Shown piece by piece: positions 1-10,603 of a DNA stretch of 64,000 bases. Made by a program: the position numbers and the translations under genes. Position 1 is the first letter of the stretch; each line of letters starts with the position of its first letter. The stretch spans positions 1-64,000 of the forward strand of contig NZ_LT906457.1 of assembly GCF_900186965.1 (NCBI RefSeq). The letters are read 5' to 3'. Source of the DNA: Legionella spiritensis. GTDB taxonomy: Bacteria; Pseudomonadota; Gammaproteobacteria; Legionellales; Legionellaceae. Below the pieces are notes generated by a model, which saw only the letters and a program-made list of their open reading frames with translations, had not been told where the DNA came from and made no database searches.

Positions 1-1356
1 GTGTCTGCAAATGTGTGGCAGAAGTGCTTGGGCCTTCTGGAGGAGGAATTTCCTCCTCAACAGTTTAATACCTGGTTACGACCGTTGCATGCTGAAATGC
101 AGGATAGCAGCCTGATATTATTAGCTCCCAATCGTTTTGTAGTCGACTGGGTAAAAAAGCATTTTTACGAAAGAATCAAGGAGCTGGCCACGCAAATCGG
201 TGGAGAACTGATTTCATCCGTTATTATTGAAATAGGTAGTAAAACTGCCAGCAGAACCGAGTTATCTGCACCTCTGGTCGATACGAGAAATCCGGAGAAG
301 ACCAGGCCTGTCGTCAAAAAGACGGCTGATTATAAAAATAGTTATTTGAATAAAAAATTTCATTTTGACTCCTTTGTCGAAGGTAATTCCAACCAACTGG
401 CACGTGCCGCTTCCCTGCAAGTGGCTGAAAGACCCGGGGACGCCTACAATCCATTATTTATTTATGGGGGAGTAGGGCTTGGTAAAACCCATTTGATGCA
501 TGCCATTGGCAATACCATCCTGAAAAACAATCCCGAGGCGAAAGTTCTGTATCTTCATTCCGAACGTTTTGTCGCTGATATGGTGAAAGCCCTGCAAACC
601 AATTCCATTAATGAATTCAAACGATTCTATCGTTCTCTCAATGCGTTACTTATTGATGATATTCAGTTTTTTGCCGGTAAAGATCGTTCACAAGAGGAGT
701 TTTTCCATACGTTTAACGCGTTACTGGAAGGACAACAGCAAATTATTTTAACCAGTGATCGCTATCCCAAGGAAATTGAAGGCGTGGAAGAACGGTTAAA
801 ATCCCGTTTCGGATGGGGATTAACGGTCGCTGTTGAGCCTCCCGAACTGGAAACACGGGTAGCCATTCTTATCAGCAAGGCGGAACAATCCAATATTGAA
901 TTGCCGTATGAAGTGGCTTTTTTTATTGCCAAACGCATACGCTCTAATGTTCGGGAGCTGGAAGGTGCTTTACGGCGTGTGATCGCCAATGCTCATTTCA
1001 CCGGCAAGCTTATTACCATTGACTTTGTGCATGAGGCGTTGCGTGATCTTCTTGCATTGCAAGACAAACTGGTGACCATTGAAAACATCCAGAAAACGGT
1101 GGCGGAATACTATAAGGTCAAGGTCGCTGACTTGTTATCAAAACGACGCAGCCGATCCATTGCAAGACCAAGACAAATGGCTATGGCACTGGCAAAAGAA
1201 CTCACTAACCATAGTTTGCCTGAGATAGGTGATCATTTTGGAGGGCGTGATCATACCACGGTCATACATGCCTGCCGTAAAGTGAAAGAACTTGTTCAGA
1301 ATGAAAGTGATTTTGCGGAAGATCATAAAAATTTGATGCGCATTCTATCGTCGTGA
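1..1356 (+). CDS. dnaA: Chromosomal replication initiator protein DnaA
   Basis: DnaA is the AAA+ ATPase that binds DnaA boxes at oriC and opens the duplex to start replication. The 451-residue product has the usual family length. It shows an N-terminal domain I (about 1-85), a variable linker, Walker [10 protein letters not shown] at 156-164, Walker B LLIDD at 216-220, and a C-terminal DNA-binding domain with the DnaA signature around [14 protein letters not shown]. The start is GTG at base 1, so the upstream promoter and any oriC on that side lie outside the window. It heads the conserved dnaA-dnaN-recF-gyrB order, and dnaN starts only 12 bases after its stop. Identification is secure. Confidence 0.98.
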   Translation: MSANVWQKCLGLLEEEFPPQQFNTWLRPLHAEMQDSSLILLAPNRFVVDWVKKHFYERIKELATQIGGELISSVIIEIGSKTASRTELSAPLVDTRNPEKTRPVVKKTADYKNSYLNKKFHFDSFVEGNSNQLARAASLQVAERPGDAYNPLFIYGGVGLGKTHLMHAIGNTILKNNPEAKVLYLHSERFVADMVKALQTNSINEFKRFYRSLNALLIDDIQFFAGKDRSQEEFFHTFNALLEGQQQIILTSDRYPKEIEGVEERLKSRFGWGLTVAVEPPELETRVAILISKAEQSNIELPYEVAFFIAKRIRSNVRELEGALRRVIANAHFTGKLITIDFVHEALRDLLALQDKLVTIENIQKTVAEYYKVKVADLLSKRRSRSIARPRQMAMALAKELTNHSLPEIGDHFGGRDHTTVIHACRKVKELVQNESDFAEDHKNLMRILSS

Positions 1357-1368
1357 TTGAGAGTAAGC

Positions 1369-2475
1369 ATGTTTGAACTAACCATTGAAAAAAACAAATT
1401 ATTACCTTCTTTAATGACCGTAGCCGGTGCTGTGGACAAGCGGCAATCTCTGGCTATTCTGGCTAATATCCTGCTTCATCTCACGGACAATCGGCTGGTG
1501 CTTACCGCAACGGATCTGGAAATAGAAATGTCCGCCTATTTAAATTGCGCCTCGTCTGAGTCAACGGGTAAAATTACTGTTCAGGCCAGGAAATTTATTG
1601 ATATAATACGTTCGCTGGATGAAGAAACGAATGTCACGGTACAATTGTTATCCGGTTCCGTAGCCATCAAATCAGGACGAAGTCAGTTTAAACTGGCTTC
1701 GTTGCCAGCGGAGCAATTTCCTGTGAGCGATTTGGATAAAAGCGATACGGAATTTTCCATTAATCGGAATGATTTGATTCATTTATTTCAATCCACGCAT
1801 TTTGCCATGTCGCAACAGGATGTTCGCATATTCTTAAATGGCCTGTTACTTGAAATTAACGGTCATACGTTGACTGCAGTCGCTACGGATGGTCATCGTA
1901 TGGCTATTTGTAAATCCCAGTGTCATGAATCCTTGGGTGAGTATCGTTTTTTATTACCACGTAAAGGTGTTCAGGAAATGCTTCGTTTGCTAAATAATAT
2001 TGCGGATGAATTGATAACGGTAACGGCGGGTAAAGGTCATTTTCGACTCGTTACGGAACATTACACGTTTTCAACGAAATTAATTGAAGCCAGATTCCCT
2101 CCTTACGCCAAGGCCATACCTACGGATCATGATAAATTTGTGCTTATTGATAGGGATCATCTCAAGCGGGCCTTATCACGTATTGTTATTCTCGCCAATG
2201 AAAAATCTCGTGCCGTTCTTATCCATTTACAGCCCAACTCCCTGACATTGATTGCCAATAATCAGGAGCAGGAAGAAGCGACGGAGTTGCTGGAAGCAAA
2301 TGTGGATGGCAATGAATTGAAAATAGGTATTAACGCGAGTTATCTTTTGGACGTGCTGACCTTTTTTCCGGATGGGCTGGTACGACTTTCCATGTCAACC
2401 ACCGATAGAAGCATCCTTGTTGAATCTTTGCAGGATGAAAATTATCAATATATTATCATGCCAATGAAAATATGA
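1369..2475 (+). CDS. dnaN: DNA polymerase III sliding clamp, beta subunit
   Basis: This is the ring-shaped processivity clamp that tethers DNA polymerase III and many repair proteins to DNA. The 368-residue product begins MFELTIEKNK and ends with the family-typical MPMKI tail, spanning the three tandem clamp folds. An in-frame TTG at 1357 would add four residues, but ATG 1369 is preferred because it gives the canonical N terminus and has a GAGAG-like ribosome site just upstream. Its TGA overlaps the recF ATG (ATGA at 2472-2475), which indicates translational coupling within a dnaA-dnaN-recF operon. Confidence 0.98.
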   Translation: MFELTIEKNKLLPSLMTVAGAVDKRQSLAILANILLHLTDNRLVLTATDLEIEMSAYLNCASSESTGKITVQARKFIDIIRSLDEETNVTVQLLSGSVAIKSGRSQFKLASLPAEQFPVSDLDKSDTEFSINRNDLIHLFQSTHFAMSQQDVRIFLNGLLLEINGHTLTAVATDGHRMAICKSQCHESLGEYRFLLPRKGVQEMLRLLNNIADELITVTAGKGHFRLVTEHYTFSTKLIEARFPPYAKAIPTDHDKFVLIDRDHLKRALSRIVILANEKSRAVLIHLQPNSLTLIANNQEQEEATELLEANVDGNELKIGINASYLLDVLTFFPDGLVRLSMSTTDRSILVESLQDENYQYIIMPMKI

Positions 2476-3518
2476 CCCTTGCCCAGTTGCAGATTCATCA
2501 TTTACGCAATCTATCCCAGGTACGTGTGGATCTGCATCCTGAAATTAATGTCATTACAGGTGTCAATGGCAGCGGTAAAACCTCTTTTCTCGAAGCCTTG
2601 TATTTGCTTGGATGCGGACATTCCTTTCGCTCGCGGGAAATATCATCACTGGTTTCGTTTCAACAATCGGAGTTGGTTGTTTTTGCCAAAACATGCGATG
2701 AGCAAACCATTTCCATAAGTAAATCATTATCGGCACCAACGTCCGTTCGTATTAATACGAATCCGTGCCTTAGCAACAGTGAATTGGCGCGTTTTTTGCC
2801 AATCCAGGTTTTCTATCAGGATATCTTTCAAATTATTGATGCAGGCCCTTCCGTGCGGCGAAGTTTGCTGGATTGGGGATTGTTTCACGTGAAACACGAT
2901 TACCATCAGCTATGGAAAAACTATAAACGATCGCTTAAGCAACGTAGCATTTTATTAAAACAGCGTGCTCAATCAACGATGTTGGCTCCCTGGAATAAAT
3001 TACTGGCAGAATTGGGAGAACAATTACATGTTATGCGTCAGGATTACGTTGATACACTGGATCAAACCTTTCAAAAAATGCTGCCTCGTTTAACTGATGT
3101 ATCTTGTCGTTTGCACTATTATAAAGGCTGGGATAAACGTGGGGACGGAAAATCATTATTATCGGTGTTAAACGACACCATCGAGCAGGATTTGCAAAGA
3201 CAATTCACTCATTACGGTGCACATCAGGCTGATATTCTATTTCAATGTGATGAGCACAAGGCCAGGCATTTTTTATCACGGGGTCAGCAAAAAATTCTGC
3301 TCTTTGCCTTGAAGTTTGCTCAGGCCTTGCTGCTTGATAAACCTTGTCTTTTTTTAATCGATGATGTTGCAGCTGAACTTGACGAACATCACCTTTACAG
3401 GTTGTTACAGTACATCAAGGATAACGATGGGCAGTATTTCCTGACTACTCATTCCAACCAGCCTTTGTTGAATTTGTTTGGCAACAGCAATTTCCAAACC
3501 TATAGATTAGGTACCTAG
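2472..3518 (+). CDS. recF: DNA replication and repair protein RecF
   Basis: RecF is an SMC-like ATPase that helps load RecA at single-strand gaps during recombinational repair. The 348-residue product has Walker A GVNGSGKT (30-37), the ABC-type signature LSRGQQK (268-274) and Walker B LFLIDD (293-298). It overlaps dnaN by four bases. Two oddities deserve note. Codons 137-142 (LFHVKH) contain a perfect 16-bp parS palindrome at 2881-2896. The TAG stop at 3516-3518 is the last part of a CTAG that is immediately followed by an inverted-repeat mini-element, so the native 3' end may have been set by an insertion. Confidence 0.97.
   Translation: MTLAQLQIHHLRNLSQVRVDLHPEINVITGVNGSGKTSFLEALYLLGCGHSFRSREISSLVSFQQSELVVFAKTCDEQTISISKSLSAPTSVRINTNPCLSNSELARFLPIQVFYQDIFQIIDAGPSVRRSLLDWGLFHVKHDYHQLWKNYKRSLKQRSILLKQRAQSTMLAPWNKLLAELGEQLHVMRQDYVDTLDQTFQKMLPRLTDVSCRLHYYKGWDKRGDGKSLLSVLNDTIEQDLQRQFTHYGAHQADILFQCDEHKARHFLSRGQQKILLFALKFAQALLLDKPCLFLIDDVAAELDEHHLYRLLQYIKDNDGQYFLTTHSNQPLLNLFGNSNFQTYRLGT
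2881..2896. promoter_or_regulatory. parS: parS centromere-like site inside recF
   Basis: The 16-bp palindrome TGTTTCACGTGAAACA matches the consensus bacterial chromosomal parS exactly. Such sites near oriC are bound by ParB (Spo0J) to nucleate the partition complex. Here it lies inside recF and reads L-F-H-V-K-H in the coding frame. A second perfect copy lies at 3821-3836, 940 bp away, which makes chance unlikely. Function is inferred from the consensus and the origin-proximal position; the chromosomal parAB genes are not in this window. Confidence 0.85.
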
Positions 3519-3569
3519 GTTCTGTGAACCAAAATTTTCACATCTGCAAAAAATTTTGGTTCACAGAGC
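3519..3569. repeat. 51-bp CTAG-flanked inverted-repeat mini-element
   Basis: A 51-bp sequence has 20-bp terminal inverted repeats (gttctgtgaaccaaaattt on the left; one mismatch between arms) separated by only about 11 bases. It is flanked on both sides by CTAG (3515-3518 and 3570-3573). The outer bases match the ends of the IS5-family element at 14136-14997, which carries the same CTAG flanks. It reads as a minimal non-autonomous derivative (MITE-like). It abuts the recF stop codon and, as RNA, could fold into a strong hairpin acting as a transcription end signal. Confidence 0.75.
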
Positions 3570-3591
3570 CTAGTACTACCGTGGTAAGTTC

Positions 3592-3656
3592 TGTCATTCC
3601 CGAGAAATCGGGAATCCATTCACGTTAAAATAGATCTCCGCCTGCGCAAAGATGAC
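3592..3656. repeat. dRS3-like inverted repeat, degenerate second arm
   Basis: The left arm at 3592-3615 contains ATTCCC-N8-GGGAAT (3596-3615) preceded by TGTC. The right arm, around 3635-3656, is a decayed version ending in ATGACA. The same paired structure occurs intact at 15055-15139. The 20-base core has the form of the dRS3 repeats known from Neisseria, but related palindromes are common in other Proteobacteria, so no shared mechanism is claimed. Confidence 0.6.
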
Positions 3657-3727
3657 AATCAATGAGTAAAAATGAGTACATGCAATGAGCATAAATGAGC
3701 TCAATCAATGAGTAAAAATGTGTACAT
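3657..3727. repeat. Pair of 25-bp direct repeats with ATGAG units
   Basis: Two direct copies of a 25-bp sequence starting AATCAATGAGTAAAAATG lie at 3657-3681 and 3703-3727, differing at one base and spaced 46 bp apart. Between them are further ATGAG words (GCAATGAGC, AAATGAGCTC). The array sits between the two parS sites in the recF-gyrB gap. No coding potential is seen. It could be a protein-binding array or a remnant of repeat expansion; nothing in the sequence decides this. Confidence 0.55.
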
Positions 3728-3812
3728 AAATAGGGATCCTTTGCAAAATACCACTAGTAGTACCAGGATCGTTTCCATATACAGCAAGACAGAATCAATA
3801 AAACGCTGTGAC

Positions 3813-3875
3813 AGGTTCTATGTTTCACGTGAAACAAATACCGCTATAACATGAAACATGATGTTTACAGAACCT
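3813..3875. repeat. 63-bp inverted-repeat element carrying parS
   Basis: The stretch is bounded by AGGTTCT on the left and AGAACCT on the right, the same hexamer-plus that ends the MITE-like family here. The arms continue as an imperfect repeat (GTTCTATGTTTC versus GTTCTGTAAAC). The second perfect parS site lies within its left arm. It may be a decayed member of the family in which the parS formed or was captured, or the end match may be coincidental. Confidence 0.45.
3821..3836. promoter_or_regulatory. parS: parS centromere-like site, recF-gyrB gap
   Basis: A second perfect TGTTTCACGTGAAACA palindrome, identical to the one inside recF. Two consensus sites within 1 kb, about 3-4 kb from dnaA, fit a chromosomal ParB loading region. 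No cognate parAB operon is visible here. The ParB-like protein encoded at 43201-44094 resembles plasmid-type partition proteins and is not an obvious partner. Confidence 0.88.
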
Positions 3876-3914
3876 AAGGTATTCCTGTCTTTCATATCCT
3901 CATGAATCATATAA

Positions 3915-6398
<2,484 letters not shown>

Positions 6399-6413
6399 AC
6401 AGCAATGTTAATG

Positions 6414-6444
6414 GTTTTTTTGCGCAATTTTTTGCAAAAAAAAC
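6414..6444 (+). terminator. Possible hairpin after gyrB
   Basis: A 10-bp arm (gtttttttgc) pairs with a downstream gcaaaaaaac around a short loop, 16 bases after the gyrB stop. The stem is mostly A-T, so its strength as an intrinsic terminator is doubtful. The same T/A-rich block recurs at the edge of other copies of the dispersed repeat, so it may belong to that element. Confidence 0.3.
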
Positions 6445-6445
6445 G

Positions 6446-6605
6446 GTAGCCCGTAAGGAGGCCTGCGGGCGTATTGCGGGTTTGATCTCCCAATATTGTT
6501 GCAGTAGTTCAGGTAAATACCTGTTCGAATGATATCCCGCATTACGTCTTTGCCTTCATGACGGCGACGGCTACCAATTTTTGGATGAGATACGTGTACA
6601 GAGAC
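6446..6605. repeat. Dispersed fold-back repeat, copy 1
   Basis: This unit has two long imperfect inverted arms: GTAGCCCGTAAGGAGGCC... to GTATTGCGGG on the left, and CCCGCATTACG... to GGCTAC on the right. A weakly conserved 50-60 bp lies between them. Downstream, GTGTACAGAGACTAA resembles the outer end of the family (compare 38251-38264). No left outer end is seen near the gyrB stop. Five other copies occur in the window, all in gaps after genes. Confidence 0.7.
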
Positions 6606-6862
6606 TAAAATTTTATGGATAAATAGTGAAGAAACGCTTTTGATTATTGTGAGAAAAAATGGAATAGCGACCTATGTTGCCAGTCTTCAAAAAAAGCCGC
6701 ATCCTTGCAGCGAAGCACATCCATTGTGCTGGTCCCTTTTGTTGACTTCCTGTCAGACAATCCATGTCATCCTGTATGATCTAAGTATCGCTCACGAAAG
6801 ACAAAAAGTCTTGCAGGATTATGATGAGCACTTTGTAAGATATTTCTCAAAACCATCGGGGT
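6606..6862. other. Intergenic stretch with no supported gene
   Basis: Between the repeat after gyrB and the next minus-strand gene only one reading frame is open (from TTG at 6640). It runs into and overlaps the antisense gene, lacks a ribosome site and has no recognisable motif, so it is not called. No RNA gene or terminator was recognised. Confidence 0.4.
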
Positions 6863-7549
6863 TTAAGGCATGGTTGATGTGGAAAAATCATGAGAATAGC
6901 CATGTACTTCACTCTTCGGATTTTTTATTGTTGTCGTAGATGGTCTTCTGCTAAGCCGACGCAGCAGTCCGAATGCGTAACTGCCATGATGCTTCCCTTG
7001 ATTCGTTGTTGGTTGTCGCAACTCATCGTTGGCTTTCAGAAAAGTCTCCTTGTCATCATCCTTGTCTTTTGATGAGACATAATCGTTTCTACTCAATGGA
7101 TTGTCATGTCGTTTTGATTGCTTGCTTGAGTTAAAAAAAGTTGACTCAAAAAAATCCACAATCATCTTCGCACCCCTATAAGGTATCATGACACTCATAT
7201 AGGGAAAAATCACGCAAGTCGCTACGGTAAAAAATGCCAGGGCAAGTAGTGTTGATGGAGCCAGATACAAAAGCATAAAACCAAAACCAAGCAATACTCC
7301 TGCAGCGCCAACGGTAACCATTTTCAGAGGACTAGGTTCAGGGCGATTAAAATCCAGAGGAAAAAGCTTGTCCAGTATTTTTTTAGACGTTATTGCCGCA
7401 CCGCTTATAGCCAGACCAGCAACAAGAACAGGTGAAACCAAGGCCATAAGCGCTAAAAAAAGGGCGGATAACACCAGGCTTAAGAATATCCCCGTTGGAA
7501 GAAGAAGGGCGGTAATCACACCTTGTACTATTACTTTTGTACGGGCCAT
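6863..7549 (-). CDS. Hypothetical membrane protein with charged tail
   Basis: I do not recognise a family. The 228-residue product has an N-terminal half rich in hydrophobic segments (about residues 8-55 and 75-125, probably three to four membrane spans) and glycine/alanine-rich stretches. From about 140 onwards it is hydrophilic, with a lysine/aspartate block (SSKDKDDDKE) and a Ser/Thr-rich C terminus. The ATG at 7549 has only a weak ribosome site. A multi-span N terminus plus a long polar tail is seen in some Legionella effectors, but nothing here proves secretion. The reading frame is uninterrupted and the composition matches its neighbours. Confidence 0.6.
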   Translation of the reverse strand: MARTKVIVQGVITALLLPTGIFLSLVLSALFLALMALVSPVLVAGLAISGAAITSKKILDKLFPLDFNRPEPSPLKMVTVGAAGVLLGFGFMLLYLAPSTLLALAFFTVATCVIFPYMSVMIPYRGAKMIVDFFESTFFNSSKQSKRHDNPLSRNDYVSSKDKDDDKETFLKANDELRQPTTNQGKHHGSYAFGLLRRLSRRPSTTTIKNPKSEVHGYSHDFSTSTMP

Positions 7550-7623
7550 TTAAAGTAAAATTTAAAGACGTTATGTATAAAATAATAACACACAGTGCGT
7601 GCTTTTAATAGTAATTGGTTGAA

Positions 7624-7655
7624 CTAAAAAAAGGTGCCCAAAGAACAGGCACCGG
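7624..7655 (-). terminator. Rho-independent terminator of the 7673-8641 gene
   Basis: On the minus strand GGTGCC pairs with GGCACC around a loop of about 9 bases (stem 7633-7653), followed by a run of seven T (7625-7632 region). It starts about 20 bases after the stop codon of the upstream minus-strand gene, a classic intrinsic terminator arrangement. Confidence 0.85.
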
Positions 7656-7672
7656 AATGGAAAGCAGATGAA

Positions 7673-8641
7673 TTAAAATGGCCAGCAAGGAAGGCAACCG
7701 GGTGTTTTTTTATGATCTTTGTCTTCCTCCAGTAAACGATCTTCTTCGGAAGCGGAAGACTTTGATGATTTACGCGCCCGCAGTTCAGCAGATTGGAAAA
7801 ATGTCGATTCCGGAGCGTTACTGGCTTTTAACGTTTCTCGCCTTTGCTCTGCCAGTTTACCGAGACAGGTACTGATGGCTCTAAACGGATGATCTTTCTC
7901 GACCGCTGAAGACGTAACTGTTTCCAGCATTCTGTTGATGGCGGAAGGTTTATAGCTTTTGGATTCCATTAATCTATCTGCAATCTCGGATTCCTTGCCG
8001 GACAGCCTGCCCTCTACAATACCGGGGAAATCGACCAACAATTGCTTCATGTTCTCCAGTTCACTCAGGGCATCATCGATAGAAGCGTCGTCGGTGAATT
8101 TCATAAGATAACGATTTAATTCAAATGCGCTGCCCACATCGGTTGCAAATTGGCTCCCTTCAAATACTATTCGAATATTATTCAATAATTCTCGTTGAGT
8201 CTTTCTATCTTCCGGGGTACATAAAACCAGTCGTGTAGCAAGGGCTTTACTATCCCTGTTAAAAAGATCACAGCTTAATTGATGAAACTGATGGAATAAG
8301 GCGCCTTCATTGAATTCTTTCCCGAGCAAATATTGCTGAGGATTTTTATTTCGGCTATCCAGCATGGCCTGGGCACGTTGACCGATTTCAAGACCCTTTG
8401 ACAAAAGGGCATGAAAGCTGTCTTCACTTTCTGCATGATGCCGCAGAGATTCATTACTATGAACCAAATCCTTCAGTCCATTTTTATCACATTGAAAGAT
8501 CATTTCGGAAATCAGGGCGATCTTTTCATGACTCTCCATCTGGTCTAATGCTTCCGCACTTTCAACCAGGGAATCATCTTTGAGAAGTTTCTTTGCCGCA
8601 GCAGGGATATCAGTTAATAATTCATCTTTGATATACTTCAT
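7673..8641 (-). CDS. Candidate Dot/Icm effector with acidic tail and C-terminal cysteines
   Basis: No family is recognised. The 322-residue product is largely helical and hydrophilic, with no signal peptide or membrane span. Its C terminus has a glutamate-rich stretch (SASEEDRLLEEDKD) ending about a dozen residues before the end, which resembles the E-block that promotes Dot/Icm export. The last seven residues are CLPCWPF, which place a cysteine at position -4 as in a CaaX box, although proline at -2 is unfavourable for prenylation; S-acylation is another possibility. An ACACTCCTTA block before the ATG gives AAGGAG on the coding strand, a strong ribosome site. It is a single-gene unit with its own terminator. 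Effector status is inference. Confidence 0.6.
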   Translation of the reverse strand: MKYIKDELLTDIPAAAKKLLKDDSLVESAEALDQMESHEKIALISEMIFQCDKNGLKDLVHSNESLRHHAESEDSFHALLSKGLEIGQRAQAMLDSRNKNPQQYLLGKEFNEGALFHQFHQLSCDLFNRDSKALATRLVLCTPEDRKTQRELLNNIRIVFEGSQFATDVGSAFELNRYLMKFTDDASIDDALSELENMKQLLVDFPGIVEGRLSGKESEIADRLMESKSYKPSAINRMLETVTSSAVEKDHPFRAISTCLGKLAEQRRETLKASNAPESTFFQSAELRARKSSKSSASEEDRLLEEDKDHKKTPGCLPCWPF

Positions 8642-8851
8642 GTAACACTCCTTATCATTTTAAAGCAAGCTAAAACAGCTGGACGACAGAAGAGTGTAGC
8701 AGGCTGTTTCCCTCTATCCAAGCATCCGTATTTTTTGTTTATAAATTATCTTTTTGAAAAATAAAAATGCAAACTAACCAAGAATTACAAAACAAACAGG
8801 TCTATACTAAAAATGTGTGGTTGCCTTAATAAAAAAAATAAGGAGAAGGCA

Positions 8852-9097
8852 ATGTCAAAAAATCATTTATTACAAGATCCCTTTCTCAATGAACTGCGTA
8901 AGGAAAAGGTACCTGTTTCAGTTTTTTTGGTTAACGGGATAAAACTTCATGGACTGGTGGATTCGTTTGATCAGTACGTCGTCATGTTAAAAAACTCGGT
9001 TACCCAGATGGTTTATAAACACGCCATTTCCACCGTGGTGCCGTCGCGTATGGTTAAAATACCCACTGGTGAGGATGAGGAAAATGTGGCAGACTAG
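8852..9097 (+). CDS. hfq: RNA chaperone Hfq
   Basis: Hfq is the hexameric Sm-like protein that pairs small RNAs with mRNAs. The 81-residue product begins [13 protein letters not shown], with the Sm1 motif through [11 protein letters not shown]...[10 protein letters not shown] and the Sm2 motif YKHAIST, then a short acidic tail. An open frame extends upstream to ATG 8813, but ATG 8852 is chosen for its AGGAGAAGGC ribosome site and canonical N terminus. A TATACT at 8803-8808 may be the -10 box. It lies 29 bp before hflX, the conserved hfq-hflX arrangement. Confidence 0.97.
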   Translation: MSKNHLLQDPFLNELRKEKVPVSVFLVNGIKLHGLVDSFDQYVVMLKNSVTQMVYKHAISTVVPSRMVKIPTGEDEENVAD

Positions 9098-9126
9098 CGT
9101 CCTTTTATTGTAGTGGAATTGCAATT

Positions 9127-10404
9127 TTGTTTGAGCGCCCGCAAGGTGGAGAACGTGCTGTTTTGGTGCAACTGGCCTTACCCGGTATTGATGCCGGCAA
9201 GGCCCTTGCTGAATTTCAGGAGCTCGCTCTTTCAGCGAATGCGGAAGTAATGACTTGTATATCGGGGTCTCGGGCCACGCCTGAGGCGAAATATTTTGTC
9301 GGCCTTGGCAAGGCAGAAGAAATCCAGGCTGCCGTTAAACATCACCAGGCCGAACTGGTTTTGGTCAATCACGAACTGTCCCCCTCGCAGGAACGCAATC
9401 TGGAGCGTTTATTGCAATGCCGGGTTGTGGATCGCAGCGGTTTGATTCTCGATATCTTCGCCCAGCGTGCCCGCACATTTGAAGGGAAACTTCAGGTGGA
9501 ACTGGCGCAATTGCAGCATTTGTCCACCCGTCTCGTGCGGGGATGGACGCACCTGGAGCGGCAAAAGGGAGGAATAGGGCTTCGCGGCCCCGGGGAAACC
9601 CAGCTGGAAACCGACCGCCGTCTTTTGCGTGATCGTATTAAATACATCAACAAACGTCTGGAAAAAGTCCGGCGCAGCCGCGATCAAAATCGTCGCGCGC
9701 GACGTAAAGCCTCGTTATGTACTGTCTCGCTGGTCGGCTATACCAACGCCGGTAAATCAACGCTTTTTAATGCGCTGACCGCCGGTCACAGCTACGTCGC
9801 GGATCAATTGTTCGCCACCCTCGATCCGACCATGCGTAAACTGGATCTCCCCGGCTCCTCTCCGGTCATTCTGGCCGATACGGTAGGTTTTATCCGCGAT
9901 CTTCCCCACCATCTGGTGGAAGCGTTTCGTGCTACCCTGGAAGAAACGGAACAGGCGGATTTATTGCTGCATGTCATTGATATTTCCGATCTGGACTGGC
10001 GGGATAATGTTTTCGCCGTCGAGCAGGTACTCAATGAAATCGGAGTGGACAAGTTGCCGGTGATTCAGGTGTTTAATAAAATTGATCAACAACCGGATTG
10101 GCAAGCGAAGCTTAATCAACAGGAAAACGGTTGCAAAGTCTGGGTGTCTGCAAAAACCGGTGCGGGCCTTGATTTGCTGGTCAAGGCCATCGCCACAGAG
10201 CTTCATGGTGTTATCATCGAGGAAACAATCCTTGTCGAAGCCCGGAACGCGAAATTGAGGGCGCAGCTTTATCAATCAGGCGCCGTTGTTTCGGAGTACG
10301 TAGACGATAAGGGAGACTGGCAGATGACAATCCGGCTAACCCAGGCTCAAAAGCGACGATTGTTTCAGGAACCTATGATTCATGGCGATGAAGGGGAAGG
10401 ATAG
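9127..10404 (+). CDS. hflX: Ribosome-associated GTPase HflX
   Basis: HflX is a GTPase that binds and splits stalled 70S ribosomes under stress. The 425-residue product has the N-terminal HflX domain (KYFVG.GK, LSPAQERN-like, GLRGPGETQLE around 150-161), G1 GYTNAGKS at 204-211, DTVGF for G3 and NKID for G4. The start is TTG at 9127; it aligns with the MFxR N terminus common to HflX proteins, so it is taken as real. The TAG stop at 10402-10404 is directly followed by gttctgtgaac, the end of a MITE-like element. Confidence 0.95.
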   Translation: MFERPQGGERAVLVQLALPGIDAGKALAEFQELALSANAEVMTCISGSRATPEAKYFVGLGKAEEIQAAVKHHQAELVLVNHELSPSQERNLERLLQCRVVDRSGLILDIFAQRARTFEGKLQVELAQLQHLSTRLVRGWTHLERQKGGIGLRGPGETQLETDRRLLRDRIKYINKRLEKVRRSRDQNRRARRKASLCTVSLVGYTNAGKSTLFNALTAGHSYVADQLFATLDPTMRKLDLPGSSPVILADTVGFIRDLPHHLVEAFRATLEETEQADLLLHVIDISDLDWRDNVFAVEQVLNEIGVDKLPVIQVFNKIDQQPDWQAKLNQQENGCKVWVSAKTGAGLDLLVKAIATELHGVIIEETILVEARNAKLRAQLYQSGAVVSEYVDDKGDWQMTIRLTQAQKRRLFQEPMIHGDEGEG

Positions 10405-10560
10405 GTTCTGTGAACAACATTTCTTACGGTTGCAAAAAAGTGTGTGGTTAGTCCTGTAGCCCGTCATGAAGGCGAAGCCGAAATGCGGGAAAACGTGCAT
10501 TTAGGCACGCACTTGTTCTCCCGGGACAATATTGGACCATGAAACCCGCAATACGGCTAC
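10405..10560. repeat. Dispersed fold-back repeat, copy 2, fused to the hflX stop
   Basis: The left outer end (gttctgtgaacaacattt) begins at the base after the hflX TAG. The internal inverted arms follow: GTAGCCCGTCATGAAGGCG... (10456) and CCCGCAATACGGCTAC (to 10560). The right arm lacks the GCAGGCCTCCTTACGGG segment found in other copies, and no right outer end is seen, so the copy is truncated. No gene lies in the 199-bp gap. Confidence 0.75.
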
Positions 10561-10603
10561 CGTTCTTTAAGATCATATATAATACTATTTGAATATATAT
10601 AAA

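Noticed and set aside
6640-6939. 99-aa plus-strand frame after gyrB
   Set aside because: It overlaps the 3' end of a better-supported minus-strand gene, lacks a ribosome site and has no family pattern.
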